Source: CAYFPX01 sp964501915
GTDB taxonomy: Bacteria; Myxococcota_A; UBA796; CAJQPC01
DNA: 64,000 nt
Assembly (NCBI GenBank): GCA_964501915.1
Contig: CAZCVP010000005.1
Location: forward strand, 28,032-92,031
Direction of reading: 5' to 3'
A program made the position numbers and the translations under genes. Below, in pieces: positions 1-8,785 of the stretch (position 1 is the stretch's first letter; each line of letters begins with the position of its first letter). The notes beneath the pieces were generated by a model, which worked only from the letters and a program-made list of their open reading frames with translations, ran no database searches and was not told the DNA's origin.

Positions 1-434
1 TCCTCCGCGCCCGGGGCGACCTCGACCGCGGTGGCGAAGGTCTCCAGCTCACCCTGCGCCAGGTAGACCCCCAGCAGGGCGTCGTGGGCAGCCGCCCGGT
101 CCGCCTCTTCGGTGGAGACCTCCAGGGCGCGCAGCAGGGTCTTGCGGGCAGCCGCGAGCTGGCCCTGTTCGGCCAGCGCCGAGCCGAGCGACAGCCTGAG
201 CGAAGCCAGGACCTCGGTGGGCAGGGGGCGCTCCAGGGCGGCCTGGGCGGCCAGCCGGACCTGGTCCGGCCGATCGCCGCGGCGCCAGCACGAGATGCGG
301 CGCAGGGTCGCCCGGACCCGGTCGTCCTCGTCGGCGAGCAGGCCCTCCAGATCGGCCCACGCCTGCGCCGCGTCGGCCCAGCGTCGGGCCTCCTCGAGGG
401 CGGCGGCTTCGGCGAGCGCGGTCGCCGGGGTCAG
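1..434 (-). CDS. TPR-like helical protein, partial (runs off the left edge)
   Basis: The minus-strand frame that follows the stop of the next gene upstream stays open to the window edge. It translates to Ala/Leu/Arg-rich amphipathic helices, with segments such as EARRWADAAQAWADLEGLL and QLAAARKTLLRALEVSTEE, typical of tetratricopeptide-type repeats. TPR proteins act as protein-protein scaffolds; no specific partner can be named. The start is uncertain: the frame overlaps the end of the preceding gene and has no clear ATG, so a CTG at about 434 or a GTG further upstream are the candidates. The C terminus lies outside the window. It would be the last visible gene of a minus-strand operon with the kinase and the secreted protein. 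Confidence 0.5.
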   Translation of the reverse strand, partial: MTPATALAEAAALEEARRWADAAQAWADLEGLLADEDDRVRATLRRISCWRRGDRPDQVRLAAQAALERPLPTEVLASLRLSLGSALAEQGQLAAARKTLLRALEVSTEEADRAAAHDALLGVYLAQGELETFATAVEVAPGAE

Positions 435-1462
435 AAGCGCCCTTGCAGGAGCAGTCCGTTGCCGAGCGGCACGAGCTGCAGGTCCGTGTCGCCCAGCGGG
501 ACCACCGCACCGGTGACGGCGACCAGAGCACCCACGCCCCACAGCCCCAGGGTGGTGAAGCGGTAGATGTTGTGCCGGCTCTCGATCTGGTCCTCGAGGT
601 CGGCCGTGAGCTCGTCGGGGTGGGAGGAGTAGTACTCGTAGTCGTCGTAGTTGGGCCGGAAGAGCACGAAGTAGCTGGCCACACCGCCGCCGACGAGCGC
701 CACGCCCCCGCCGATCAGGCCGATCTTGGCCCCGGAGATGCCCCCGCCCTCCCTGGGCTCCTTGGGTTCCTTGGGCTCCTTGGGCTCCTTCTCCTTCTTC
801 TCCTTGGGCTCCTTCTCCTTCTTCTCCTTGGGCTCCTTCTCCTCCTCCTCTTCCTCGGGCTCCGCGGCGGCCTGGGCGCCCTCGGTGGCCTCTTCGCACA
901 TCTCCCCGTAGTCCGGCGCCTCGCCGAACTCGTGCCAGGCGCCCACCATCACGCCGGGTGCGCACATGACCTGGGCGAGGTGGGTGCCCATGACCACCGA
1001 GTCGTAGTGGCTGAGCATCCGGCCGTCGACGTAGACCCGGTAGGAGACCCCCTCCTCGGGGACTTCGGCGTGGAACTGGTCGCGGGAGTCCACCTCCGAG
1101 CGCAGGGCCTCGAAGAGGTCCTGGGCCTCCTGGTCGGCCACCAGGCCCGAGTCCCAGGCGAACTCGAGGTCCTTCTCCAGGGCGGACCGCCAGAACTCGA
1201 GGGTCTTCTTGTCCCGATCGCCGCCGAAGAACTCCATCACGCCGCGGTAGTAGTCGATGCTGGCCAGGGTGCTGCCGAGGATGACGGTGGCGCTGTTGGG
1301 CGCGTCGTCCTCGGCGGCATCGAGCAGCTTCTTGGCGGCGTCGAAGTCGCCTTCGGTGATGGCGTCGATCGCGGCGGTGACCTTGTCCTCGATGGGACCG
1401 GCACTCGCAGTGGACGACCAGCCCAGGGCCAGCAGGGCCAGGACGAGGGACCTCATCGGCAT
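431..1462 (-). CDS. Secreted or membrane-anchored protein with Lys/Glu/Pro-rich repeat linker
   Basis: About 343 residues. The N terminus is a signal peptide (MPMRSLVLALLALGW then an Ala-rich cleavage region). Helical, TPR-like sequence follows (residues ~20-120), then a beta-rich segment containing YRVYVDGR that resembles PEGA-type surface domains, then a highly charged linker with repeated KEKEPKEP units, then a Gly/Val-rich membrane segment (GLIGGGVALVGGGVASYFVLF) and a second hydrophobic stretch near the C terminus. Two ATGs compete. The one at 1462 has a GGAG five bases upstream; the one at 1456 makes an ATGA overlap with the kinase stop. Either way the gene is translationally coupled to the kinase and may be its extracytoplasmic partner. 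No family assigned. Confidence 0.75.
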   Translation of the reverse strand: MPMRSLVLALLALGWSSTASAGPIEDKVTAAIDAITEGDFDAAKKLLDAAEDDAPNSATVILGSTLASIDYYRGVMEFFGGDRDKKTLEFWRSALEKDLEFAWDSGLVADQEAQDLFEALRSEVDSRDQFHAEVPEEGVSYRVYVDGRMLSHYDSVVMGTHLAQVMCAPGVMVGAWHEFGEAPDYGEMCEEATEGAQAAAEPEEEEEEKEPKEKKEKEPKEKKEKEPKEPKEPKEPREGGGISGAKIGLIGGGVALVGGGVASYFVLFRPNYDDYEYYSSHPDELTADLEDQIESRHNIYRFTTLGLWGVGALVAVTGAVVPLGDTDLQLVPLGNGLLLQGRF

Positions 1463-3723
1463 GACTGCTCCACCCAGCCGTTCTGGTAGTTCTTCATGTC
1501 GAAGTGGTACTCGCACATCTTGCCGGCCTTGACCTTGAAGTACTTGGTCACCGACTTGCCGTCGGTCTGTCGGGTGACGTTGGCCCGGTAGGAGTCCACG
1601 GGGATGTTCTGGTAGACCTTGGGCGGCTGGCCGAGCTTGGACTCGAAGCTGTAGGAGGTGCCCCCGCCCACGATGCGCACGGTCGAGCCGAAGGGCAGCA
1701 CCTTGAGCTTCACGCTGCCCACCTGGACCACGACCTCCTCCGGCTCCTCCTCCTCGGGCTCCACGGCTGCCTGGGCGTCCTCACCGGGGTCCTCCTCGGT
1801 GCCGGCGTCGGCGGTGCCCTCCGGCTCCTCCGGGGTCTCCTCCGTGGTGGCGTCGGCCTGGGCTGTCGAGCCCTCGTCCTCGGTAGCGGCGGCGTCCTGC
1901 TGGGTGCCCTTGGGCTCGTCGGCACCCCTGTCGCCTTGGGAGGCCTGTGTGCCCTCGGAGCCCTTGGCATCCCCCGGGTCCTGGGCGCCCTTGGGGCCCT
2001 GGGCACCCTTGGGGCCCTGCGCGCCCTGGTCCTGGTTGTCCGCGGCCGGGGTGGTGTTGGCCGCTGAGGGCGGAGCCGGTGCCGGGATCGGCGCGGTGAC
2101 GGCCGGCCTGGAGTCGGTCTCCTCGCCGCCGAGCATCATCACGCCGCCGCCGATCAGGAGGGCGAGCACGACGAGCCCACCGAGCGCCATCGGCAGCTTG
2201 CTCTTGCCGGAGGAGACAGGCTCCGGCTCGTAGACCTCGGCGGGCTTGAAGGGGCGTGCGACCGGCGCCGAGGTGACGGGAGGGGGCGCAGGCGGTGCGG
2301 GCTCCGAGGTCTCGAGGTCCTTCATCCGCTCCGTGGCGGCGAGGAAGTCCCCCATGTCGATGGTCTTGTTGGGGTCGAAGTCCATCGCCCCTTCGTCGGG
2401 GATCGGGATCTCGGTCTTGGCCTCGATCAGCGGCTTGGGAGCCTCCTTGGGCGGCTCGGGCAGCGGGGGCACCTCGCGCTCGACGGGTGGCGGCTCCGGG
2501 GGCGGCGGGGCGGCCTCGGCCGGAGGCGTAGCGGCCTCGACAGGGGGCGCGGCCTCGTCGGGCGGGGGCGCCAGCACCTCGTCGATGGTCTGGAGATCCT
2601 CGCGCGGGGCCGGCATGGAGAGCTCGGGGGGGGCCTCGAAGGCCGCCTTGGGCTCCGGGGCCTCCTTGGCGCCCTTGTGCCGACCGGAGGGGGCCTCCTC
2701 CAGGCCCTCGGACTCCGTGTTGCGGTAGAAGCCCGTCGAGCGGTCCTCGAAGAGCGTCGAGCCGGTGAGGGGGTCGTCCGGATCGGCGACGTGGGTGTTG
2801 GCCGCCATCACCGTGCTCACGTACTTGCGGGCGAAGCGGCGCAGACTGCCGTCGTTGGCCTCCTCGGCCAGCACGTCCATCAGCTCGACGACCTGGGCGG
2901 CCGTGGGCCGGTCCTCGGGGCCGTAGGAGACCATCGCCGCGATGGTGGCCCGCGCCTGGTCCGCGATGTCCGGAGGCAGACCGTCACCGAAGTCGACGCT
3001 GCCCACGCGCTCCACCACGAGGGCGTTGTACTTGTCCGGTCGCAGGTCGATGCGGCCGTAATTCTCGCACTTCAGCATCTCGTAGAGGGTGACGCCGAGG
3101 CTGTAGACGTCGGCCCCGGGGGTGTCCTCCTCGCCGAGGAAGCGCTCCGGGGCCATGTAGGCCTGGGAGCCGAAGGCGAGCTGCTGGGTCTTGGCCTCGC
3201 GCTCTTCGAAATTGGCCCGCGCGGTCCCGAAGTCGAGCAGCTTCACGTCGCCGCCGACGGTGACCATCACGTTGGAGGGCTTGATGTCGCGGTGGACCAG
3301 CATCAGCGGGCTGCCGCCCTGGAGGGGGACGTGGTTGTAGGCCGCGTCCAGGGCCGAGGCGGTGTTCCCGGCGATCTCGAAGATCGACTGGAGCGGCATG
3401 CGCTGATCGCTGTGCTCGAAGAAGCTGATCAGCGACTTGCAGTCCACGCCCTCCAGGTACTCCATGACGACGGCGCAGTGGCCCTGGAGCACCGTGAGGT
3501 CTTCGACCCGCACGATGTTGCGGTGCCGGAGCCGGCCGAGCATGCGGGCCTCGTCGCGGGCACGCTGCACGATCTCGTCGTGCTCGGCCCACTCGCTCAG
3601 CAGCAGCTTGATCGCCACGACGGTCGAGAAGTTCTCGCCGGTGACCATCTCGGCCAGGTAGACCTTGCCGAACCCGCCGGCGGCGAGCTCCTTGATGAAC
3701 CTGAACTTGCGCCTCGGCGTCAT
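1453..3723 (-). CDS. Hanks-type Ser/Thr protein kinase, membrane-anchored, with collagen-like linker and PEGA-like tail
   Basis: About 756 residues from ATG (MTPRRKFRF). The kinase domain spans residues ~1-290: glycine loop GGFGKVYLAE, the Lys in VVAIKLLL, catalytic loop LVHRDIKPSN, DFG in LLDFGTA and APE in MAPERF are all intact, so it should be active. A long Pro/Glu/Ala-rich linker follows, then one transmembrane helix (LPMALGGLVVLALLIGGG), a stretch of Gly-x-y triplets (GPKGAQGPKG type) and a C-terminal beta domain of ~90 residues resembling PEGA. This matches the usual design of cytoplasmic kinase plus periplasmic sensor. The next gene downstream overlaps its stop. A -10-like TATACT lies about 30 bp upstream of the start. 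The substrate is unknown; the nearby FHA-like protein is an obvious candidate phospho-reader. Confidence 0.93.
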   Translation of the reverse strand: MTPRRKFRFIKELAAGGFGKVYLAEMVTGENFSTVVAIKLLLSEWAEHDEIVQRARDEARMLGRLRHRNIVRVEDLTVLQGHCAVVMEYLEGVDCKSLISFFEHSDQRMPLQSIFEIAGNTASALDAAYNHVPLQGGSPLMLVHRDIKPSNVMVTVGGDVKLLDFGTARANFEEREAKTQQLAFGSQAYMAPERFLGEEDTPGADVYSLGVTLYEMLKCENYGRIDLRPDKYNALVVERVGSVDFGDGLPPDIADQARATIAAMVSYGPEDRPTAAQVVELMDVLAEEANDGSLRRFARKYVSTVMAANTHVADPDDPLTGSTLFEDRSTGFYRNTESEGLEEAPSGRHKGAKEAPEPKAAFEAPPELSMPAPREDLQTIDEVLAPPPDEAAPPVEAATPPAEAAPPPPEPPPVEREVPPLPEPPKEAPKPLIEAKTEIPIPDEGAMDFDPNKTIDMGDFLAATERMKDLETSEPAPPAPPPVTSAPVARPFKPAEVYEPEPVSSGKSKLPMALGGLVVLALLIGGGVMMLGGEETDSRPAVTAPIPAPAPPSAANTTPAADNQDQGAQGPKGAQGPKGAQDPGDAKGSEGTQASQGDRGADEPKGTQQDAAATEDEGSTAQADATTEETPEEPEGTADAGTEEDPGEDAQAAVEPEEEEPEEVVVQVGSVKLKVLPFGSTVRIVGGGTSYSFESKLGQPPKVYQNIPVDSYRANVTRQTDGKSVTKYFKVKAGKMCEYHFDMKNYQNGWVEQSCR

Positions 3724-3796
3724 CTGCGGGTGCCTGCGGGGACCGCGGGAGTATAGCCCGTGGCGCAGCGAGGTTGGAGAGCGGTCGGGTCGAGCT

Positions 3797-4516
3797 TCAT
3801 GAACGGCAGATACCCCCTTCGGCTCGCGCAAGCTCCAGCGTGAGGTGCATCAGGGGCAGGTACTCGTAGAGCTGCTTGGTCGCGGCCGGGTACTGCTTGG
3901 AGACCTCTCCCCAGTCAGAACCCCCGAAGAACCCTGATCCCCAAGGGCTCTCCCCCTTGAGCAGCGCCTCGTGGGCACCGGCGAAGATGGCGACGAACCC
4001 GATGCGGGTCGCGTCCTCCACGCGTGAGGCGCGACGCTCCACCTTGGTGTAGACGCTGCGAGCGGCGTGGTCCGCCAGCCAGCCGTGGCTCTCCATCAGC
4101 GCGTAGTCGCTGAGGTCGACCACGGCGAGCCCGCCGTCCTTCTCCTCGACCAGGAAGTCCATGGCCCCCCACCGCGGCGGCAACCCGCGAGCGCCCTCGC
4201 CGCAGAGGGCGGCGCTGAGCGCGTCGGGCTCGGGGGCCTTCTCGAGCAGGGTCTTGATGTAGTCGCTCCAGTTGCTCTCGAGCCGGGCGATGCGGCGAGA
4301 CAGGTCCTCCACCTCGGTCTCTGACAGCCCGAAGCGCCGGAGGTTCACGAGGCGCTCCGGCGGCGAGTACACGATGTCGAAGAGCGGATCCTGGTCCAGG
4401 ACGTTGTGGTTCTTCATGTCCTGGCTGCCCTGGATGTCCTCGGCCGCCGCCAGGTAGAGGTCCACCCCGAGCACGGTGATCAAGGTGCCTGCAACGATGT
4501 AGGGGCGCCAGTTCAC
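3797..4516 (-). CDS. Membrane-anchored protein of unknown function next to lytic transglycosylase
   Basis: 239 residues beginning with GTG. Residues ~5-25 form one hydrophobic segment (YIVAGTLITVLGVDLYLAAA), likely an uncleaved anchor; the rest is a soluble helical domain containing a tyrosine/tryptophan-rich central part. I do not recognise a family. The gene begins 16 bp after the stop of the FHA-like/transglycosylase gene on the same strand, so the two are probably co-transcribed and the product may work with that enzyme at the cell wall. It could be an adaptor or substrate of the adjoining kinase. Confidence is high that it is a real gene, low on any role. Confidence 0.75.
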   Translation of the reverse strand: MNWRPYIVAGTLITVLGVDLYLAAAEDIQGSQDMKNHNVLDQDPLFDIVYSPPERLVNLRRFGLSETEVEDLSRRIARLESNWSDYIKTLLEKAPEPDALSAALCGEGARGLPPRWGAMDFLVEEKDGGLAVVDLSDYALMESHGWLADHAARSVYTKVERRASRVEDATRIGFVAIFAGAHEALLKGESPWGSGFFGGSDWGEVSKQYPAATKQLYEYLPLMHLTLELARAEGGICRS

Positions 4517-4531
4517 CGGGAATCCTGGATC

Positions 4532-6148
4532 CTAGTACTTGTTCACGTCGCCCTGGGTGGGCACCGCGATGCGGCTGCAGTAGCCGTCGTCGTCGCTGAA
4601 GGTCTCGTAGGGACGGAACTCCGGGAAGGTGTCGGCGTAGTTCTGACCGTAGTAGCAGACGGCCAGGAAGTGCGCGGCGAGCACCTTGTAGGCATAGTGC
4701 TGCGTGAAGCCGTTCAGGGTCGTGCCGGGGCAGTCCGAGGCATAGGTCCCGGAGGGGCACTTGATCTGCTGACCCATGAATTTCGGGTCCCAGACCTGGT
4801 TGGTGGTCTTGAGCCAGTCCCGGTAGGCGTAGCGCATCTGGGTCCGGCTGGGCTTGCCGCGGGTGCGGTACTGGAAGTTGTCGAAGCCGGCGTTGTGGCT
4901 GGCGATCGTGAGCTGGACCGCGGAGCCCGAACCGGCGATCTCTTCGTCGTAGAACGGCTCCTGGAGCGAGACGATCGCCGCCTCCGTGGACCGCCCGAGG
5001 TTGCGCCGCTCGTCGACTTCGCAGCCACCGGTCTTGGGGATCCGGCACTTGTTGACCTCCTGGCTGGGGTCCACGTAGACGGCGTTCTTCATCACGTTGC
5101 GCGGCGGCACCCGCCTGGTGGGGCTCCAGAGCTCCGAGCCGCCCCGGAAGCGACAGTTCTTCACCTCCAGCCCCAGCCGGTAGGCGACCTCGGGCTGGAA
5201 CTGCCAGGGCCCCTTGCCGCAGGCATAGGGGTCCTGGGCCTCCGGGTTGTAGTGGCTCTCGGCGAAGGGAATGCCGGCCAGGACCTCGGGCATGTCGGCG
5301 TCGCGCAGGGCCCGCACGACGAGGGCATAGCTCTGCACGATCTCGTCGAGCTTCTTCCAGAACAGCTTGGCCTTGAGCTGCTTGTTGGCGTAGCGGGTGG
5401 TCCACTTCAACAACTCGGTGTCGAAGTTCTCCTCCTCCCGCAGGCTGTCCTCGTTGGCCTGGTCGGAGTTGGGCACGGCGACGAAGCGCAGCCAGGGCTG
5501 GGAGAAGCCGTCGAGCAGCTTGGCGTCGACGGGATCGGAGCTGCTGGCCTCGGCGTAGAAGACCTCGCCCATGTACTCGGGTCCCAGGGCCCGGGCCTCG
5601 CGCATGCCCTCCTGGATCAGCGGAACGGCCACGCCGGCGACGATGAGCATCGCCACCATCACCAGGCCGCCGATGAACCAGGTCGGGGTCCCCTTGTCGG
5701 CCTGGATCTCCTCGGCCTCCACCGGTGCCGGGCCCTGGATCTCCTCGGCGGCGGCGATCGAGAGCATGCGCTCCCGCTCCCAGACCCCCAGCTTCTGGCA
5801 GTCGATGAAGCGCACGGTGGCCCCGCGCCCCACCGGACCGAGGTGGAAGGCGCAGCCGGGGGTGAGGTGGGCCTCGCCGTGCAGGGGGTGGATCTCCGAC
5901 CAGTCGACGTGCTCGTGGGAGGCGTAGCGGACCTGGGCGGTCCCGACCGGTGAGATGCGAGCGTCGCCGTCGTAGGCCGTGATGGTGACCTGGCGATCCT
6001 CGATGCCCCGGTAGTTCTCCAGGGTGAAGCCACCCGGACCCGGACGGGCACCGATGCGCACCACCGGGCCCTTCAGGACGACCTCTCCCCGCACGTAGAG
6101 GGGCCCGTTGAGGAACTGCAGCTTGATGTCCCAGCGCTCCTGACTCAC
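4532..6148 (-). CDS. FHA-like / transmembrane / SLT-type lytic transglycosylase fusion
   Basis: 538 residues. The N-terminal ~130 residues are a beta-sandwich-like region with VRIGARPGPGGFTL, resembling the start of an FHA domain (phosphothreonine reader), although the canonical Ser/His pattern is not clear. A basic/acidic linker precedes one transmembrane helix (TWFIGGLVMVAMLIVAGVAV, residues ~180-200). The outer part holds a soluble lytic transglycosylase core: VLAGIPFAESHYNPEA provides the catalytic Glu motif, followed by GPWQF and, further on, IASHNAG. SLT enzymes cut peptidoglycan glycan strands to anhydro-muropeptides. A cytoplasmic FHA-like head on a periplasmic lytic enzyme suggests kinase-dependent control of wall cutting; kinase genes lie on both sides. 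Multiple Cys residues in the periplasmic part may form disulphides. Confidence 0.82.
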   Translation of the reverse strand: MSQERWDIKLQFLNGPLYVRGEVVLKGPVVRIGARPGPGGFTLENYRGIEDRQVTITAYDGDARISPVGTAQVRYASHEHVDWSEIHPLHGEAHLTPGCAFHLGPVGRGATVRFIDCQKLGVWERERMLSIAAAEEIQGPAPVEAEEIQADKGTPTWFIGGLVMVAMLIVAGVAVPLIQEGMREARALGPEYMGEVFYAEASSSDPVDAKLLDGFSQPWLRFVAVPNSDQANEDSLREEENFDTELLKWTTRYANKQLKAKLFWKKLDEIVQSYALVVRALRDADMPEVLAGIPFAESHYNPEAQDPYACGKGPWQFQPEVAYRLGLEVKNCRFRGGSELWSPTRRVPPRNVMKNAVYVDPSQEVNKCRIPKTGGCEVDERRNLGRSTEAAIVSLQEPFYDEEIAGSGSAVQLTIASHNAGFDNFQYRTRGKPSRTQMRYAYRDWLKTTNQVWDPKFMGQQIKCPSGTYASDCPGTTLNGFTQHYAYKVLAAHFLAVCYYGQNYADTFPEFRPYETFSDDDGYCSRIAVPTQGDVNKY

Positions 6149-6182
6149 CTCGATCTCGCCTCCATGCGGACTCTCGGGTCGC

Positions 6183-8747
6183 TCAGCTCTTCAGGGTCAG
6201 GGTGCTGGTGTCGAGGTCCACCTCGTCGAGCAGGAGGTAGGGGTCCAGCGGGGTCTTGTCGACCCACAGCCGCCACTTGGCCTCGGGGAGCTCCAGCCAG
6301 CGCACGAGGTGATCGACCAGGGTCGCGACGGGCACGACGTTGGAGACGGGCGCCCGGAAGCGGATCGGCGTGTCACCCGACTGGACTTCGAAGCTCGCCA
6401 GCCGCTCCGAGGCGAGGACCGGGTGGAGCACGAGCAGGCTGCCCTCCCCGAAGCGCTCCACCAGGGTGTCGCCCTGGGCCGGCCCCGACTCCGGCCCCAG
6501 GCGCCAGCCGTGGCTGAGCCGCCCGGCCAGGTCGGCCTGGACGGGCAGCAGCGATGCGGACAGCCGAGCGACGGACTCCGCCAGGCTGGCCTTGCCGGGG
6601 AAGCGGGTCTTGAAGCTCTCCCCCTTCGCCCCGATGCGGAGCTTCACGGAGACGGTGGACCCGCCGGTGGCCTTGAGGCGCTTCGGTGCCCGGATGCTGT
6701 CCGCGGGCTGCGAGGCCGGCCTGGCCTGGGCCTTGCGGGGCGCCGCCTCGGCGGGCTTCTTCCGGGCCTTGTCGGGCTGGGGCGCCGCTTGCTTGGCCTC
6801 CCTGGGAGTCGGCCTCTCGACGGGAATGGACTTCCGCCTGGCCCGCTTGGGTGCGGCCTTGCGCTCGGCGGTCTTCTTGGGGGCGGGCTCTTCGGGGGTC
6901 GGAGCGGGCTCGGGCTCCGGCTTCTCCGGCTTCTCCGGCTCCGGCGCGGGCCGCTGGGCCTCCTCGAGGGTCAGGCCCTCCGTCTTGGGGGGGGCACGGC
7001 GACGGCGACGAGCCTTGGGTGCCTCCTCGGCCGGGGTCGGCTCGGGGGCCTTCCGCTTGCGGTCCGCCGGACGAGCCCGGCGAGGGGTGCGCGGCGCCGG
7101 ATCCTGGTCCGAGAGCTGGATCTCGGGGACCACGCTCGGGGTCTCCGGGACCTCGGCGGGGGTCTCGTCCGGCGGGGTCTCCGGGGCCGCACGGCGCCGT
7201 ACGCTGCGGCGGCGGGCCCGGGGCCGCTCCCTCACCTGGGAGGCCAGCAGGTCGTCGGCCTCCTCAGCGGGCGGGTCGGGCTTCGGCTGGTCCCGGGGGG
7301 TCGGCTCGGCCTCGCGGGTCGAGCGGCGGGCGTCGCCCGAGGAGGTGAGGATGGACTCCAAGAGCTTGGCCGCGTCGCCTTCGGTGCTGCGACTGCGCTT
7401 GCGACGCCCGGGGCTGTCGGCCGAGGACTTCAGGGCCTGGAGGATGTCGTCGGCGCCGGGCTTGGCGCGGGCCTTGACCGGGCGGGCCCGGGGCTTGGCG
7501 GCCTTCGGATCTTCCTTGGGCTCGTCGCCGCTGCGCCGGGGCTGACGGGTCCGACGCCCGCGAGCCGGCGGCTTCCAGCGGTCCGCCGAGGTGTCGGGAG
7601 ACGCGGAGGGCTGCTCCGGCTCCACCGCGGCCGGGGGGGTCAGGTCCTCGGCCGGCGGCTCGTCCTCCCGTGCCCGACGAGCCCGGCGCGGCCGACGAGC
7701 AGCGGGCTTGGCTGCGGGCTTGAAGCTCTCTCGCCGGGGCGCGGACGGCTCGGGCTCCGCGTCGCCTTCCTCGAGGTCGGCGACCATGCGACGCAGGGCG
7801 TCCTTGTCGACGGCCATCGTCTTGCCCGCCTCCAGGCCTTCGCCTGGGGGTCGCCGCATCTCGCCCATCCGGTCCATGATCTCCATCAAGGCCGGTCCGG
7901 TGGCCTCGCGACTGGCGAGGACGCGCTGGACCCCCTCGAGGAAGGCCTCGGCGTCTTCGTGGCGGTGCTCGGGCTCGGGCTTGAGGCAGGTCCGCAGCAG
8001 GTCGAGCGCCCCCGCGGGCAGCACGTCCTTGAAGCGGAAGAGGCGCCGGGAGCCCTCGCCGCGCGCCGCCTGGGTGCGGATGTCGTTGACCAGTCCGTCG
8101 TAGACGGGTCGCCCGGTCATCAGCTCGAAGGCGATCAGCGCCAGCGAGAACAGGTCGCTGGTGAGGTCCTCCTCGTCGGCCTCCATGCGCTCCGGCGGGC
8201 AGTACCGGAAGGCGTCCTCCTTGGGGATCTCCTCCGGGTCCTTGTGGAACTGCAGGATCTCGACCTGGGGCACGGCGTGGCCGATGATCTGGACCTGCCC
8301 GTCGGCCTTGACCATCACCCGCCAGGGGGTCAGGCCTCCGTGGGAGTAGACCGCGTGGGACTCCCCGGTCTCCGCGGCCTCGATGAGGATCTGGCCCGCC
8401 GCGTAGAGCAGCTCGAGCCCCGCGCGCACGCCGGCCGTGGCCCCCAGGTCCGCCAGCTTGCGGATGACCTCGTAGATCGACCAGCACTCGCCGGTCGGGT
8501 AGACGAAGGCACCCTCCTCCGGCTCGTGGGCGACGAGCTCCACCAGGCCGGTGACGTAGGGATCCTCGAGGAAGCCCTTGACGACCTCCAGCGCCGGCCC
8601 GATCGCCGGATGGTCCCGGTACTGGGGATGAAATGCAATGGCGGTGTGGCGGAAGCCGTCGTCGTCGCTCAGCTCCACCAGATCCGAAGCCGGCCCACGC
8701 GTGACGCGCCCGGTCTTGCGAAACCCGGCCAGGGTCTCCATGTCCAC
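6183..8747 (-). CDS. Pseudokinase with basic linker and two C-terminal ubiquitin-like (beta-grasp) domains
   Basis: 854 residues. Residues ~1-290 follow the protein-kinase fold, including a CPPERM segment in place of APE and late motifs such as DLFSLALIAFELMTGRPVYDG. The catalytic loop reads YSHGGLTPWRVMV instead of HRDxKxxN, and the DFG position reads IIGHAVP, so catalytic Asp, Asn and metal-binding Asp are absent: a pseudokinase. A ~400-residue Pro/Lys/Arg/Glu-rich low-complexity linker follows. The last ~150 residues look like two tandem beta-grasp units: the first has VSVKLRIG ... GWRLGPESG ... LLVLHPV, the second FEVQSGDTPIRFR ... WRLWVDKTPLD ... STLTLKS, both like YukD/ubiquitin folds. 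Probably a scaffold rather than an enzyme. It starts 35 bp downstream of the divergent gene's open frame; TAGGGT and GAGAGG precede the ATG. Confidence 0.83.
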   Translation of the reverse strand: MDMETLAGFRKTGRVTRGPASDLVELSDDDGFRHTAIAFHPQYRDHPAIGPALEVVKGFLEDPYVTGLVELVAHEPEEGAFVYPTGECWSIYEVIRKLADLGATAGVRAGLELLYAAGQILIEAAETGESHAVYSHGGLTPWRVMVKADGQVQIIGHAVPQVEILQFHKDPEEIPKEDAFRYCPPERMEADEEDLTSDLFSLALIAFELMTGRPVYDGLVNDIRTQAARGEGSRRLFRFKDVLPAGALDLLRTCLKPEPEHRHEDAEAFLEGVQRVLASREATGPALMEIMDRMGEMRRPPGEGLEAGKTMAVDKDALRRMVADLEEGDAEPEPSAPRRESFKPAAKPAARRPRRARRAREDEPPAEDLTPPAAVEPEQPSASPDTSADRWKPPARGRRTRQPRRSGDEPKEDPKAAKPRARPVKARAKPGADDILQALKSSADSPGRRKRSRSTEGDAAKLLESILTSSGDARRSTREAEPTPRDQPKPDPPAEEADDLLASQVRERPRARRRSVRRRAAPETPPDETPAEVPETPSVVPEIQLSDQDPAPRTPRRARPADRKRKAPEPTPAEEAPKARRRRRAPPKTEGLTLEEAQRPAPEPEKPEKPEPEPAPTPEEPAPKKTAERKAAPKRARRKSIPVERPTPREAKQAAPQPDKARKKPAEAAPRKAQARPASQPADSIRAPKRLKATGGSTVSVKLRIGAKGESFKTRFPGKASLAESVARLSASLLPVQADLAGRLSHGWRLGPESGPAQGDTLVERFGEGSLLVLHPVLASERLASFEVQSGDTPIRFRAPVSNVVPVATLVDHLVRWLELPEAKWRLWVDKTPLDPYLLLDEVDLDTSTLTLKS

Positions 8748-8785
8748 CTCTCGAGGCCGACAAACCCTATCAGGTTCGCGGTCCC

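Noticed and set aside
443..1489. Long open frame antisense to the secreted Lys/Glu/Pro-rich protein, rich in Leu/Gly/Val
   Set aside because: Composition is that of a GC-rich antisense shadow; no start signal, and the opposite strand has a signal peptide and coherent domains.
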